From: Pseudomonadota bacterium
GTDB taxonomy: Bacteria; Pseudomonadota; Gammaproteobacteria; Burkholderiales; Burkholderiaceae_C
Direction of reading: 5' to 3'
Assembly (NCBI GenBank): GCA_021845505.1
Contig: JAJZVU010000003.1
Span: forward strand, 1-64,000
Length of the DNA stretch: 64,000 nucleotides
Shown here piece by piece: positions 44,312 to 54,663 of this stretch (the first letter of the stretch is position 1; every line of letters starts with the position of its first letter). The notes under the pieces were generated by a model that saw only the letters and a list, made by a program, of their open reading frames with translations, was not told where the DNA came from and searched no databases. The translations under genes and the position numbers were made by a program.

Positions 44312-45561
44312 CGCAGCCTCTCGCAGGCCTCGCGCACGCCGTCGAGCAGCGCCTGCACGTCGCCCTGGGTGTTGTGCACGCTGAGCGAGGCGCGCACCGT
44401 CGCGGGCACGCCGAAGCGCTGCATCACCGGCATCGCGCAGTGATGGCCGGCGCGCACCGCGATGCCCCGTCGGTCGAGCACCGTGCCGACATCATGCGCA
44501 TGCACGCCGTCGACGACAAAGGACAACGCCCCTTGCTTGGGCGTGCCGGCAGCCAGCACCCGCACTCCGGCGACCCCACTCAGTCCCGCTTCCATCGCCG
44601 CCAGCAGCCGGTGCTCGGCATCGAGCAGGCGCGGCCGGTCGAAGCTGCCGAGGAAGCGGATGGCCGCGTGCAGGCCGACCGCCCCCGAGATGTTCGGCGT
44701 GCCGGCCTCCAGCCGCGCCGGCAGGCCGGCGTAGCTCGCCGACTCCAGCGTGACGGCCTCGATCATGTCGCCTCCGCCGAACAGCGCAGGGATGCGCTCG
44801 AGCGCGGATTCGCGTCCGTACAGCACTCCGATCCCGGTCGGCCCATACATCTTGTGGCCGGAGAAGGCGTAGAAATCGCAGCCCAGCGCCTGCACGTCGA
44901 CCCGCGCATGCGCGACCGCCTGCGCCCCGTCGACCACCGTCACCATCCCGGCGGCGCGCGCGCGGGCGACCAGCGCGGCCACGTCGGGCAGCGTGCCCAG
45001 CACGTTGGATGCCTGGGTGACTGCGAGCACACGCGAGCGCGGCCCGAGCAGGCGCTCGAAGCCGTCGATGTCGAGAGTGCCGTCGTCGCGCACCGCGATG
45101 AAGCGCAGCCGCGCGCCGCTGCGGGCGCAGGCCATCTGCCACGGCACCAGGTTGGCATGGTGCTCGATGGCCGAGACGATCACCTCGTCGCCCGGCCTCA
45201 GGCCGGCGCCCAGCCCGATGGCCACGAGGTTGAGCGCCTCGGTGGCGCCGCGGGTGAACACGACTTCGCGGGCGCTCGACGCATGGATGAAGTCGCGCAC
45301 GGCCTCGCGTGCGTCCTCGAAGCGGGCGGTCGCGCGCTCGGCCAGCGCATGCACCCCGCGGTGCACGTTGGCATGGTCGAAGGACTGGTAGTCGGCGATC
45401 GCGTCGATCACGCACTGCGGCGTCAGCGTGGACGCGGCGCCATCGAGATACACCAGCCGCCGCCCGTGGACGGATTGCGCCAGCGCCGGGAAGGTCGCGG
45501 CGGACTGCGCGCCGGCGGGCGACGCGATCGGCGGGCTTGCGGGAAGATCGCGGGGGTTCAT
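44308..45561 (-). CDS. sufS: SufS cysteine desulfurase
   Basis: PLP enzyme of 417 aa that mobilises sulfur from cysteine. The PLP lysine is in FYAFSGHKMYGPTGIGVLYG near 230 and the catalytic Cys in IAVRAGHHCAMPVMQRFG near 370. LVYLDGAASTLTPQCVIDAI is the group II N-terminal motif. The ATG at 45561 overlaps the sufD stop (ATGA); the open frame continues upstream but is antisense-type noise over sufD. It works with SufU. Confidence 0.95.
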   Translation of the reverse strand: MNPRDLPASPPIASPAGAQSAATFPALAQSVHGRRLVYLDGAASTLTPQCVIDAIADYQSFDHANVHRGVHALAERATARFEDAREAVRDFIHASSAREVVFTRGATEALNLVAIGLGAGLRPGDEVIVSAIEHHANLVPWQMACARSGARLRFIAVRDDGTLDIDGFERLLGPRSRVLAVTQASNVLGTLPDVAALVARARAAGMVTVVDGAQAVAHARVDVQALGCDFYAFSGHKMYGPTGIGVLYGRESALERIPALFGGGDMIEAVTLESASYAGLPARLEAGTPNISGAVGLHAAIRFLGSFDRPRLLDAEHRLLAAMEAGLSGVAGVRVLAAGTPKQGALSFVVDGVHAHDVGTVLDRRGIAVRAGHHCAMPVMQRFGVPATVRASLSVHNTQGDVQALLDGVREACERLR

Positions 45562-46856
45562 CGCGTGGCGCCTCCGGGCTCGGCGAGCACGCGGTCGAGC
45601 GCGGCCCGCAGCAGGCTCTGCACCACCGAGTCCAGTGCCTGGTCGCCGCTCGCCGGGAAGACCTGCCGCAGGTGCGCCCAGGCCAGCAGGCGCCGCGCCT
45701 GCGCGCAGTCCAGGCCGCGGCTGCGCAGGTAGAACAGCTGATCCTGGGGCAACGCCGAGGTGGTCGCGCCGTGCCTGCTGTCGACGTCGTCGGAGCGGAT
45801 CGCCAGCCGCGGCCGCAGCGCGACGTCGCAGCCCGGCTCCAGCAACACCGCGCGCAGCGACTGCCGCGAGCGCACGCGGCGCCGCCCGGGCGGCACCGCG
45901 GCCTCGGAGTCCACGGTCGCGCGGCCGCGGGCCGCCAGCAGGTGCACGGTCTGTGCGCTGCGGGTCGCGTCGGCGCCGTGTTCGGCGAGCAGGCGCAGGT
46001 CGACGTCGGAGCCGCCGCGGGCGAAGGCGCCGGCGTGCAGCTCGGCGCTTGCACCGTCGCCCCGCAGCACGAGCGCCTGCGTGCTGCGCAACGCGCCCGC
46101 CGGCGCGGCCAGCGTGCGCTGGACATACTCGGCGTCGCGTCCGACCTCCACCCGCAGGGTGTCGGCCAGCTGCGCGGCGTGGCTCGGCGCGACCAGCCGC
46201 AGGTGCAGCAGGCGGCTGCCAGCGCCCAGCTCGACGGTCACGTCGCCGAGCAGCGCGGACTCGGCGCTCGAGCGGTCGTCGTAGACCTCGACCAGGGTCG
46301 CCGACGCGCCCGGCTCGACGCACACGCGGTGCGACACCCAGGCCGTCCCGCGCGCGCCGCGCCCACCGACGTGCTCCAGAACCAGCGGGCGGCTCGGCGC
46401 GCAGCCGCGCCGCACGACCAGCTGCGCGCCGTCGGCTCCGGCCGCGCGGCTCAGCAGCGCCAGCCGCAGGTCGCCGACCAGCGCGCGGTGGGACGCCAGT
46501 GCGGCCGACGGAAGGTCGTCTGCGGGACGCGCAGCGCCCAGCCGGCCGACGCGCAACGCATCGTCGTGCCGGATCCGGCTGAGTTCCGGCGCGAATCGGC
46601 CCCGGTCGAAGCACAGGTGGGTGCCGGCGCGCAGCTGCCCGACCTCGGCCAGGCGCTCGACCGGCCGCGCCTGCGCGGCGACGTCGCCGCTCGCCGCGGT
46701 GACCAGGAAACGCAGGTCGGCGCGCCTCCAGTGTTCGTCGTGACGGCCGGGAAGGCCCAGCTCGGCCAGCAGGTCGCGTGCCTGGGCGCGCCAGTGCGCC
46801 ACCGCGTCGGGCTCGTCGGCCGGCGCGAGCGGCGCGGAACCATCGAATGCGTCCAT
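45558..46856 (-). CDS. sufD: SufD Fe-S cluster assembly protein
   Basis: Protein of 432 aa. The beta-helix core and its C-terminus are clear: SRHGATTSALPQDQLFYLRSRGLDCAQARRLLAWAHLRQVF resembles the SufB/SufD signature with the conserved His. The N-terminal 60 residues (WRAQARDLLAELGLPGRHDEHWRRADLR) also match. SufD pairs with SufB and SufC as the scaffold complex, aiding iron entry. It begins 7 bp after sufC. Confidence 0.92.
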   Translation of the reverse strand: MDAFDGSAPLAPADEPDAVAHWRAQARDLLAELGLPGRHDEHWRRADLRFLVTAASGDVAAQARPVERLAEVGQLRAGTHLCFDRGRFAPELSRIRHDDALRVGRLGAARPADDLPSAALASHRALVGDLRLALLSRAAGADGAQLVVRRGCAPSRPLVLEHVGGRGARGTAWVSHRVCVEPGASATLVEVYDDRSSAESALLGDVTVELGAGSRLLHLRLVAPSHAAQLADTLRVEVGRDAEYVQRTLAAPAGALRSTQALVLRGDGASAELHAGAFARGGSDVDLRLLAEHGADATRSAQTVHLLAARGRATVDSEAAVPPGRRRVRSRQSLRAVLLEPGCDVALRPRLAIRSDDVDSRHGATTSALPQDQLFYLRSRGLDCAQARRLLAWAHLRQVFPASGDQALDSVVQSLLRAALDRVLAEPGGATR

Positions 46857-46863
46857 GACGGCT

Positions 46864-47634
46864 CTACTCCCCGACCGCCTCGGGCTGCAGGGCCCACTCG
46901 TAGCCCTGCCGCTCCAGGCGCTCGGCCAGTTCGATTCCGCCCGACGCGACGATGCGCCCGTCGACCATCACATGCACCCGGTCCGCCGGAACCAGGTCGA
47001 GCAGCCGCCGGTAGTGGGTGACGAGGACGAAGCTGCGTCGGCCGTCGCGCAAGGCCTGCAGCGCGGCGCCGACCTGCCTGAGGGCGTCGATGTCGAGCCC
47101 GGAGTCGATTTCATCGAGGATCGCCAGCCGCGGCTGCAGCAGCGCGAGCTGCAGCACCTCGTTGCGCTTTTTCTCCCCGCCCGAGAAGCCGTCGTTGACA
47201 TCGCGCTGCAGCAGGTCCTCGCCCAGGCCGAGGGTCTTGGCGACCTGCCGTGCCGAGCGCAGGAAGTCGTAGGCGTCGACCTCGGGCAGATGCTGGCTGC
47301 GGCGCAGCGAGTTCAACGCGCTGCGCAGCAGCAGCAGGTTGTGCACCCCCGGCAGTTCCACCGGGTACTGGAAACCCAGGAACAGCCCGCCGCAGGCACG
47401 CTGCTCGGGACTGCGCTCGAGCAGAGGCTGGCCGTCCAGCCACGCGGCGTCCGCGGTGGCGACGACATCCGGGCGGCCCGCGAGGGCCGCTGCCAGCGTG
47501 CTCTTGCCCGCGCCGTTGGGTCCCATGATGGCGTGCACCTGGCCGGGCGCGACGTCGAGGTCGACGCCGCGCAGCACCTGCCGGCCGGCGATGCTGGCGC
47601 GCAGATTGCGCAGTCGCAACACAGGGGGGTTCAT
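46864..47634 (-). CDS. sufC: SufC ATPase
   Basis: ABC-type ATPase of 256 aa. Walker [20 protein letters not shown]-loop [15 protein letters not shown], signature [19 protein letters not shown] and Walker [17 protein letters not shown] are intact, and the SufC-specific [30 protein letters not shown] follows. The ATG at 47634 overlaps sufB by an ATGA. It drives conformational change in SufBCD. Confidence 0.96.
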   Translation of the reverse strand: MNPPVLRLRNLRASIAGRQVLRGVDLDVAPGQVHAIMGPNGAGKSTLAAALAGRPDVVATADAAWLDGQPLLERSPEQRACGGLFLGFQYPVELPGVHNLLLLRSALNSLRRSQHLPEVDAYDFLRSARQVAKTLGLGEDLLQRDVNDGFSGGEKKRNEVLQLALLQPRLAILDEIDSGLDIDALRQVGAALQALRDGRRSFVLVTHYRRLLDLVPADRVHVMVDGRIVASGGIELAERLERQGYEWALQPEAVGE

Positions 47635-49076
47635 GCGGTGGCTCCTTCCAGGCTGAGGTTCAGCAGGTTCTGCGCCTCGACTGCGAACTCCATCGGCAAC
47701 TGCTGGAAGACCGACTTGCAGAAGCCGTTGACCACCAGCGCCAGCGCGTCCTCGGCGCTCAGCCCACGCTGCCTGCAGTAGAAGAGCTGCTCGTCGCTGA
47801 CCCGCGAGGTCGTCGCCTCGTGCTCGAAGCGGGCTTCGGGATGGCGACTGTCGATGTACGGATGGGTGTGCGCCTCGCACTGGCTGCCGAGCAGCAGCGA
47901 GTCGCACTGGGTGAAATTGCGCGCGCCCGACGCCGTCTGCGCGGCCTTGACCTGGCCGCGGTAGGTGCTGCGGCCGTGCCCGGCCGAAATCCCCTTGGAG
48001 ATCACGGTGCTGCGGGTGTCGCGACCGATGTGCACCATCTTGGTACCGGTGTCGGCCTGCTGGTGGTGGTTGGACAGCGCCACCGAATAGAACTCGCCCG
48101 CCGAGCCCTCGCCGATCAGCCAGCAGCTGGGGTACTTCCAGGTGATGGCCGCTCCGGTCTCGACCTGGGTCCAGGTGATGCGCGAACGCCGGCCTCGCGC
48201 GTGCGCCCGCTTGGTCACGAAGTTGTAGATGCCGCCGACGCCGTGTTCGTCGCCGGGGTACCAGTTCTGCACCGTCGAATACCGGATCTGCGCATCGTCC
48301 AGCGCGACGAGTTCGACCACCGCCGCGTGCAGCTGGTTCTCGTCGCGCTTGGGCGCGGTGCAGCCCTCCAGGTAGCTGACCGACGCGCCCTCCTCGGCGA
48401 TGATCAGCGTGCGCTCGAACTGACCGGTCTTCGCGGCGTTGATGCGGAAGTACGACGACAGCTCCATCGGGCAGCGCACGCCCCGGGGAACGTAGACGAA
48501 GGAGCCGTCGGAGAACACCGCCGAGTTCAGCGCGGCGTAGAAGTTGTCGTCGGGCGGCACCACCGAGCCCAGGTACTTCCTGACCAGCTCGGGGTGGCTC
48601 TGCAGGGCCTCCGACAGGCTGCAGAACAGCACTCCGGCGTCGGCGAGCTGCCTGCGAAAGGTGGTGACCACCGAGACCGAGTCGAACACCGCGTCCACCG
48701 CGACGCCGGCCAGCGCGGCCCGCTCGTGCAGCGGGATGCCGAGCTTGTCGTAGGTCTCGAGCAGCTTCGGGTCGACCTCGTCGAGGCTCTTCGGCGAGTC
48801 GCCGGCCGAGCGCGGGCGGGAGAAGTACGAAATCGCCTGGTAGTCGATGGGCGCCTGCTCGAGGTTGGCCCAGCGTGGCGGCTGCATGCGCAACCAGGCG
48901 TCGTAGGCCTGGAGCCGCCACTCCAGCATGAAGGCGGGCTCGTTCCTGCGCTGCGAGATCAGGCGGACGACTTCGCTCGACAAGCCGGGAGGAAGGGTCT
49001 CCGCGGCGATGTCGGTGACAAAGCCCGCCGTGTAGGGGGCCGACAGCGATCGTTCGAGGGAAGCATCGAGGTTCAT
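47631..49076 (-). CDS. sufB: SufB Fe-S cluster scaffold
   Basis: Protein of 481 aa. The N-terminus [28 protein letters not shown] is standard, and [25 protein letters not shown] contains the conserved Cys; [22 protein letters not shown] ends the core. It is first in sufBCDSUT-fdxA. No ribosome site precedes the ATG, and a candidate promoter places the transcription start at or next to it, so a leaderless message is possible. Confidence 0.96.
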   Translation of the reverse strand: MNLDASLERSLSAPYTAGFVTDIAAETLPPGLSSEVVRLISQRRNEPAFMLEWRLQAYDAWLRMQPPRWANLEQAPIDYQAISYFSRPRSAGDSPKSLDEVDPKLLETYDKLGIPLHERAALAGVAVDAVFDSVSVVTTFRRQLADAGVLFCSLSEALQSHPELVRKYLGSVVPPDDNFYAALNSAVFSDGSFVYVPRGVRCPMELSSYFRINAAKTGQFERTLIIAEEGASVSYLEGCTAPKRDENQLHAAVVELVALDDAQIRYSTVQNWYPGDEHGVGGIYNFVTKRAHARGRRSRITWTQVETGAAITWKYPSCWLIGEGSAGEFYSVALSNHHQQADTGTKMVHIGRDTRSTVISKGISAGHGRSTYRGQVKAAQTASGARNFTQCDSLLLGSQCEAHTHPYIDSRHPEARFEHEATTSRVSDEQLFYCRQRGLSAEDALALVVNGFCKSVFQQLPMEFAVEAQNLLNLSLEGATA

Positions 49077-49082
49077 GGCTTA

Positions 49083-49110
49083 ATGGTACATGTTTGATGC
49101 CTGTTTGCAA
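49083..49110 (-). promoter_or_regulatory. Candidate suf operon promoter
   Basis: On the minus strand TTGCAA (49105-49110) and TACCAT (49083-49088) are spaced 16 nt. The -10 lies only 6 nt before the sufB ATG, which would make the message leaderless. No clear IscR- or Fur-type palindrome is seen. Confidence 0.42.
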
Positions 49111-49283
49111 CCATGAACCTGCCGGCAGCATGGGCATGCCGCGCTCCAGCATGCGAACGGGTCGACGCTGCTTCAATGTGGCAGAAGACGTGGCAAAACG
49201 GAGCGCGGACGGCCCGCGCGGAACGCGGGGAGCATCCACGCCCACGCGATCGCCCCATGCACCGTCGATCGATCGAGGGAACA

Positions 49284-50615
<1,332 letters not shown>

Positions 50616-50653
50616 GTTCGTGTCGCGCCCGCCACGGCGCTCTCGCCGCGCCA

Positions 50654-50676
50654 GCGCGGGCCGGCGCGCCTTTTTT
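50654..50676 (+). terminator. Rho-independent terminator after serA
   Basis: GCGCG pairs with CGCGC around GGCCGG and is followed by one C and six T residues. It sits 39 bp after the serA stop, and its T-run touches the palindrome before the AhpD-like gene. Confidence 0.65.
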
Positions 50677-50692
50677 GGTATGGTGCATACCA
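50676..50692. promoter_or_regulatory. Palindromic operator before the AhpD-like gene
   Basis: TGGTATG-GTG-CATACCA is a perfect 17-bp inverted repeat 22 bp upstream of the start codon. The same core GGTATNGTGNATACC recurs in the norC promoter, pointing to a shared regulator, probably the NsrR-like protein at 52 kb. Confidence 0.65.
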
Positions 50693-50714
50693 CTTACAAC
50701 ACCGAGGTCGAATC

Positions 50715-51062
50715 ATGCACGACTGCCTCTACCCCGAAGCCGACGACCAGCTGGCACGCATGCGCCGCGAGCTGGCGCCGCAGCAACTCGAAGCCTTCCG
50801 GGCCTTCAGCAAGCAGGCCTTCGCCGACGGCGCGCTGGGCCGGCGCACCAAGCAGCTGATCGCCGTCGCCGTCGCCCATGTCACCCAGTGCCCGTACTGC
50901 ATCCGCAACCACACCGAAGCCGCGCTGCAGGCGGGCGCCAGCGGACAGCAGATCATGGAAGCCGTGTGGGTCGCCTCGGAAATGCGCGCCGGGGCCGCCT
51001 ACGCCCACTCGCTGCTCGCGCTGGACACCCTGCGCAAGTCCGGCGTCGGCGACGCGCGCTGA
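50715..51062 (+). CDS. AhpD/carboxymuconolactone-decarboxylase family protein
   Basis: Protein of 115 aa with the redox motif AHVTQCPYCIRNHTEAALQAG near residue 60, identical in layout to AhpD-like peroxidase partners. It is likely a thiol-dependent reductase for peroxide or reactive nitrogen species, not a decarboxylase. The shared palindrome with norC suggests induction by NO. Its gene is 11 bp upstream of the DNA glycosylase gene, so they are probably co-transcribed. Confidence 0.9.
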   Translation: MHDCLYPEADDQLARMRRELAPQQLEAFRAFSKQAFADGALGRRTKQLIAVAVAHVTQCPYCIRNHTEAALQAGASGQQIMEAVWVASEMRAGAAYAHSLLALDTLRKSGVGDAR

Positions 51063-51073
51063 GGACGGCGCAC

Positions 51074-52003
51074 ATGCTGCTGCGGCCGCGGCCGCCGTTC
51101 AGGCTGGACCTCACGGTCTGGGCGCTGCGGCGGCAGCCCCACAACGCGGTCGACCGCTGGGACGGCCGGAGCTGGCGGCGCGTGCTGGCGGTGGGCGAGG
51201 CCGGCGTGGAGCTTCAGGTGCGTCAGCACGGATGCGCCGAGTCCCCGCTGCTCGAGCTGCGGCTGCGCGGGCCCGCGGCGCGGCTGCCCGCAGCGCGCGA
51301 GGCGGCGCGGACGGCGGCCGAACGACTGCTCGGACTGGACTGCGACATGACGGCCTTCGAGCGCATCGCGTCGGCCGACCCGCGGCTCGCGCCGCTGGCG
51401 GCGCGCTACCGCGGCGTGCATCCGCAGCGCTTCCTCGATCTGTTCGAGACCCTGGCCAACGCGGTGGCCTGCCAGCAGGTCAGCCTGAACGTGGGCATCG
51501 CGCTGCTCGGCCGACTGTGCCGCCGCTACGGCCGCCGACTCGAAGCCGGGTCCGGCTGCCACGCTTTTCCGCGCGCGCAGGACCTGCTGGCTGCCGACCC
51601 GCAGGACCTGCGGCGCGACGGCTGGAGCCTGCGCAAGGCACGCTACCTGCTGGACATCGCCGCCGCGCTGGCCGACGGCTCGTGGGAGCGTCGGCTGCGG
51701 CAAGCCGACGATGCGCAGGCGCTACAGGCGCTGCTGAGCCTGCGCGGGATCGGGCGCTGGAGTGCCCAGTACGCGCTGCTGCGCGGTCTCGGCCGCCACC
51801 GTTCCTTCCCGGTCGACGACGCGGGCGCGCGCAAGTACCTGACGCTGTGGCTCGGGCTGCCCGCCGCGCTCGACCCGCCGGCGACCGAGGCGCTGATCGA
51901 GCCCTGGCAGCCCTGCGCGGGGCTGGTGTACTTCCACCTGCTGCTGTGGCGCCTGGAGCGCAGCGCGGCGATCGACGCCGGGCCGACCGCGCCGGCAGCC
52001 TGA
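51074..52003 (+). CDS. AlkA-like DNA-3-methyladenine glycosylase
   Basis: Protein of 309 aa in the HhH-GPD superfamily. The N-terminal 100 residues match the AlkA beta domain (LRPRPPFRLDLTVWALRRQP). The helix-hairpin-helix is LLSLRGIGRWSAQYALLRGLG and the catalytic Asp is in HRSFPVDDAGARKY near 250. It removes alkylated or deaminated bases. Placed in an apparent NO-responsive operon with the AhpD-like gene, it could repair nitrosative or alkylation damage. It converges on the second nsrR-like gene. Confidence 0.9.
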   Translation: MLLRPRPPFRLDLTVWALRRQPHNAVDRWDGRSWRRVLAVGEAGVELQVRQHGCAESPLLELRLRGPAARLPAAREAARTAAERLLGLDCDMTAFERIASADPRLAPLAARYRGVHPQRFLDLFETLANAVACQQVSLNVGIALLGRLCRRYGRRLEAGSGCHAFPRAQDLLAADPQDLRRDGWSLRKARYLLDIAAALADGSWERRLRQADDAQALQALLSLRGIGRWSAQYALLRGLGRHRSFPVDDAGARKYLTLWLGLPAALDPPATEALIEPWQPCAGLVYFHLLLWRLERSAAIDAGPTAPAA

Positions 52004-52018
52004 GCCGGCCGCGCGGCC

Positions 52019-52495
52019 TCAGGGGCGCCGCGTCGACGGCGCTGGCCGCCTGCGCGCGGGCGCCTGGATCGCCACGCTCAGGCCGACCTGCGAGGGTGGG
52101 CCCTGCAGCAGGTCGGCCAGCGTGTAGCGGTCGAGGTGTTCCAGGAAGCTGTGCAGTGCGCCGTTGACCACTCCGGTCAGCCGGCAGTTCCCGGTCAGTT
52201 TGCAGCGCTCGCCGCCACCCAGGCACTCGACCAGGAAGAAGTCGGGCTCGACGCTGCGCACCACCGCGCCGACATTGACGGCCTCGGGCGCCAGCGCCAG
52301 CCGCACGCCGCCGCCCTTGCCGCGCACCGTCTCCAGCCACCCGCCCAGGCCGAGCTTGTGGGTGACTTTCATCAAGTGGGCCTCCGAGACGGCGTGCGCC
52401 GCTGCGACCTCGCCGATGGTGCACAGCCGGTCGGGATTGCGCGCCACGTACATCAGCAGCCGCAGCGCGTAGTCGGTCATCAGGGTCAGGCGCAT
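52019..52495 (-). CDS. nsrR: Rrf2-family regulator, NsrR (copy 2)
   Basis: Protein of 158 aa. MRLTLMTDYALRLLMYVAR and SEAHLMKVTHKLGLGGWLETVRGKGGGVRLA form the winged helix. LVECLGGGERCKLTGNCRLTGV holds three cysteines (spacing 6 and 5) and FLEHLDRYTLADLL is the typical NsrR end. It is closer to E. coli NsrR than copy 1. The ATG at 52495 has GGAG 5 nt upstream. Divergent from norC with a palindrome over the norC -35 box, it is the likely NO-responsive repressor of norCB. Confidence 0.9.
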   Translation of the reverse strand: MRLTLMTDYALRLLMYVARNPDRLCTIGEVAAAHAVSEAHLMKVTHKLGLGGWLETVRGKGGGVRLALAPEAVNVGAVVRSVEPDFFLVECLGGGERCKLTGNCRLTGVVNGALHSFLEHLDRYTLADLLQGPPSQVGLSVAIQAPARRRPAPSTRRP

Positions 52496-52532
52496 CGCAT
52501 CTCCGTCGCAGCCGCTTCGGCCGCCCAAAAGA

Positions 52533-52547
52533 GGTATTGTGAATACC
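52533..52547. promoter_or_regulatory. Candidate NsrR operator at norC
   Basis: GGTATT-GTG-AATACC is a perfect inverted repeat with the same GTG centre as the site before the AhpD-like gene. It overlaps the norC -35 box. A second palindrome, CCGCAATTGCGG (52546-52557), abuts it within the promoter spacer. Confidence 0.68.
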
Positions 52548-52565
52548 GCAATTGCGGTTTATAGT
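52537..52565 (+). promoter_or_regulatory. Sigma-70 promoter of norCB
   Basis: TTGTGA (52537-52542) and TATAGT (52560-52565) are spaced 17 nt. Transcription would start near 52572, leaving a leader of about 78 nt that contains near-repeats of TTTACATC. No FNR/DNR-type TTGAT-N4-ATCAA box was seen. Confidence 0.65.
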
Positions 52566-52649
52566 GGAATCCAGTTTACATCTTTTACATCACACCCCTG
52601 GAACCCGCATGAACTCGCCAGCCCGCCCCGACTTGTCGAAGGCCAGACC

Positions 52650-53252
52650 ATGAACCATTCCCACACTGCCGACCCGGCCTTCTGGCGCGCGGGTGCGATC
52701 AGCGCCACCGCGGTGATGCTGGTGATCCTCGGCTTCCTGACGGTGAACAGCCTGTCGGACATCACCGCCGGCGGATCGCACGTGCCTGCGTACACGGTGA
52801 TCAACCACCGCATCTCCTACCAGTACGACCCGGCCAGGGATCACGACATGCCGGTGATCGGAGGTCAGCAACTGTTGTTCGGAAAGCACTACGACGCCGA
52901 GCAGGCGCGCGCGCTGATCGCCCGCGGCAAGCTGGTGATCCAGACCCGCGCCTGCATCGACTGCCACACCTTCCTCGGCAACGGAGCGTACTTCGCGCCC
53001 GACCTGACCAAGTCGTGGCTGGATCCCGCGTGGCGCCTGCAGTGGATGCCGATGACCGGAGCCAAGACCCGCGAGGACGCGATGGTCGAGTTCCTGATGC
53101 ATCCGGACCGCTACCCGACATGGAGCCGCGAAATGCCCGACCTGCACATCAGCCGCGACAGCGCCGAGGCGGTGGTCGCCTACCTGAAGTGGATGTCGGC
53201 CATCAACACGAATGGCTTCCCGGCGAACTTCGGCCACGCGAGCCAACCCTGA
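52650..53252 (+). CDS. norC: Nitric oxide reductase subunit C (cytochrome c)
   Basis: Membrane-anchored cytochrome c of 200 aa. One N-terminal helix (ISATAVMLVILGFLTVNSL) precedes the periplasmic domain with the haem motif TRACIDCHTFLGNGAYFAPDL near 105 and a Met-rich C-terminal part for the axial ligand. It is longer than the usual 150-aa NorC because of an insert between the helix and the haem domain. GAAGG lies 7 nt before the ATG at 52650. It feeds electrons to NorB. Confidence 0.93.
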   Translation: MNHSHTADPAFWRAGAISATAVMLVILGFLTVNSLSDITAGGSHVPAYTVINHRISYQYDPARDHDMPVIGGQQLLFGKHYDAEQARALIARGKLVIQTRACIDCHTFLGNGAYFAPDLTKSWLDPAWRLQWMPMTGAKTREDAMVEFLMHPDRYPTWSREMPDLHISRDSAEAVVAYLKWMSAINTNGFPANFGHASQP

Positions 53253-53262
53253 AGAGGACCTC

Positions 53263-54663
53263 ATGTACCAATCTCAGAAACTGGCGATCCGGTACCTGGT
53301 CGCCGCGTTCGCGCTGTTCGGCGTGATGATCGCAGCCGGCCTGCTGGCGGCCGCCTTCTACCTCGAGCCCGGCCTGCTGTTCGACAAGCTGAACTTCAGC
53401 ACGGTGAAGATCCTGCACATCGACACCCTGGTGGTGTGGAACCTGATGGGATTCTTCGGCGCGGTCTACTGGTTCCTGCCGCAGGAGGTCGAGCGCGAGG
53501 TCGTCGGCATCCGGCTGGCCAACGTGATGTTCTGGGTACTGTGCGCCGCCTTCCTCGTCGTCGCCGCGGTGTTCGCGCTGGTGCAGACCGGGCCGACCCG
53601 CGACTCCACGCTGTGGCTGATCAACCAGGGGCGCAAGTACGTCGAGGCTCCGCGCTGGGCCGCCATCGGCATCCTGTGCGTGGTCGCGGTGTTCATGTTC
53701 AACATCGTCGCCACCGCGGTGAAGGCGCGCAGGATGTCGGGAGTGCTGGGCGTGCTCATCGTCGACCTGGTCCCGCTGTTCGTGCTCTACCTCGATGCCT
53801 TCCCCAGCGAGACCAACATGGCCAAGGACATGTACTGGTGGTGGTGGCTGGTCCACCTGTGGGTCGAGGCGACCTGGGAGGTGCTGATCGCCTGCATCAT
53901 GGCCTGGACGCTGATGCGCCTGCTCGACACCCCGCGCCGCATCGTCGAGACCTGGCTGTACATCACCATCGGACTGGTGATGGGCTCGGGCATCCTCGGC
54001 CTCGGACACCACTACTACTGGATCGGCACGCCCAAGTACTGGTTCGACCTCGGCGGCTTCTTCTCCGCCCTCGAGCCGCTGCCGCTGATCGGCATGGTGG
54101 TGCACGCCGTCTACGACGCCGGAGTCCACCGCATGCGCTGCAGCAACCGTCCGGCGCTGTACTGGATGTTCGCCGAAGCCTTCGGCAACTTCTTCGGCGC
54201 CGGGGTGTTCGGCTTCATGATGACCCTGCCGCAGATCAACCTGTTCACCCACGGCACCCAATGGACGGTCTCGCACGGCCATTTCGCCTGGTGGGGCGCC
54301 TATGTCTGCGGGCTGATCTCCATCGTCTACGTGGTGCTGGCCCAGGCGCGCGACGCCAGGCAGGTCGACGGTCCGCTGTGGAAATGGGCCTTCGCTCTGC
54401 TCAACCTGGGAATCGTCGGCATGGTCGGCGGGCTGCTGATCGCCGGCATGGCACAGGCCTTCTACGAACGCGCGCTCGGCGGCTCGACGCTGCAGTCCTT
54501 CATCACCGCCCAGGGCAGCTCGTGGTTCGTCGAGGGCATGTGGGTGCGCGCCGCGTTCGGCGTCATGTTCGCGCTGGGCTACGTGCTGCTGGTGGTCGAC
54601 CTGGCGCGCGTCGGCCGCAGAGCGGCCGCGCCCGAACTGCGCGCTGCCGGGGTGGGCGCGTGA
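53263..54663 (+). CDS. norB: Nitric oxide reductase subunit B (cNOR catalytic subunit)
   Basis: Haem-copper superfamily protein of 466 aa with 12 helices; it reduces 2 NO to N2O. Ligand histidines are seen in VKILHIDTLVVWNLMG (low-spin haem), LVHLWVEATWEVL (FeB site with the typical Glu), ILGLGHHYYWIG (FeB) and WTVSHGHFAWWGAYV (haems). It lacks the N-terminal extension of quinol NORs, as expected beside norC. The ATG at 53263 is 10 bp after norC. No norD/norQ genes follow. Confidence 0.95.
   Translation: MYQSQKLAIRYLVAAFALFGVMIAAGLLAAAFYLEPGLLFDKLNFSTVKILHIDTLVVWNLMGFFGAVYWFLPQEVEREVVGIRLANVMFWVLCAAFLVVAAVFALVQTGPTRDSTLWLINQGRKYVEAPRWAAIGILCVVAVFMFNIVATAVKARRMSGVLGVLIVDLVPLFVLYLDAFPSETNMAKDMYWWWWLVHLWVEATWEVLIACIMAWTLMRLLDTPRRIVETWLYITIGLVMGSGILGLGHHYYWIGTPKYWFDLGGFFSALEPLPLIGMVVHAVYDAGVHRMRCSNRPALYWMFAEAFGNFFGAGVFGFMMTLPQINLFTHGTQWTVSHGHFAWWGAYVCGLISIVYVVLAQARDARQVDGPLWKWAFALLNLGIVGMVGGLLIAGMAQAFYERALGGSTLQSFITAQGSSWFVEGMWVRAAFGVMFALGYVLLVVDLARVGRRAAAPELRAAGVGA

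Noticed and set aside
45562-46614. Fusion of sufS to an upstream coding region
   Set aside because: The open frame continues into sufD, but sufS has a clear ATGA-coupled start at 45561 and the extension has no homology pattern.
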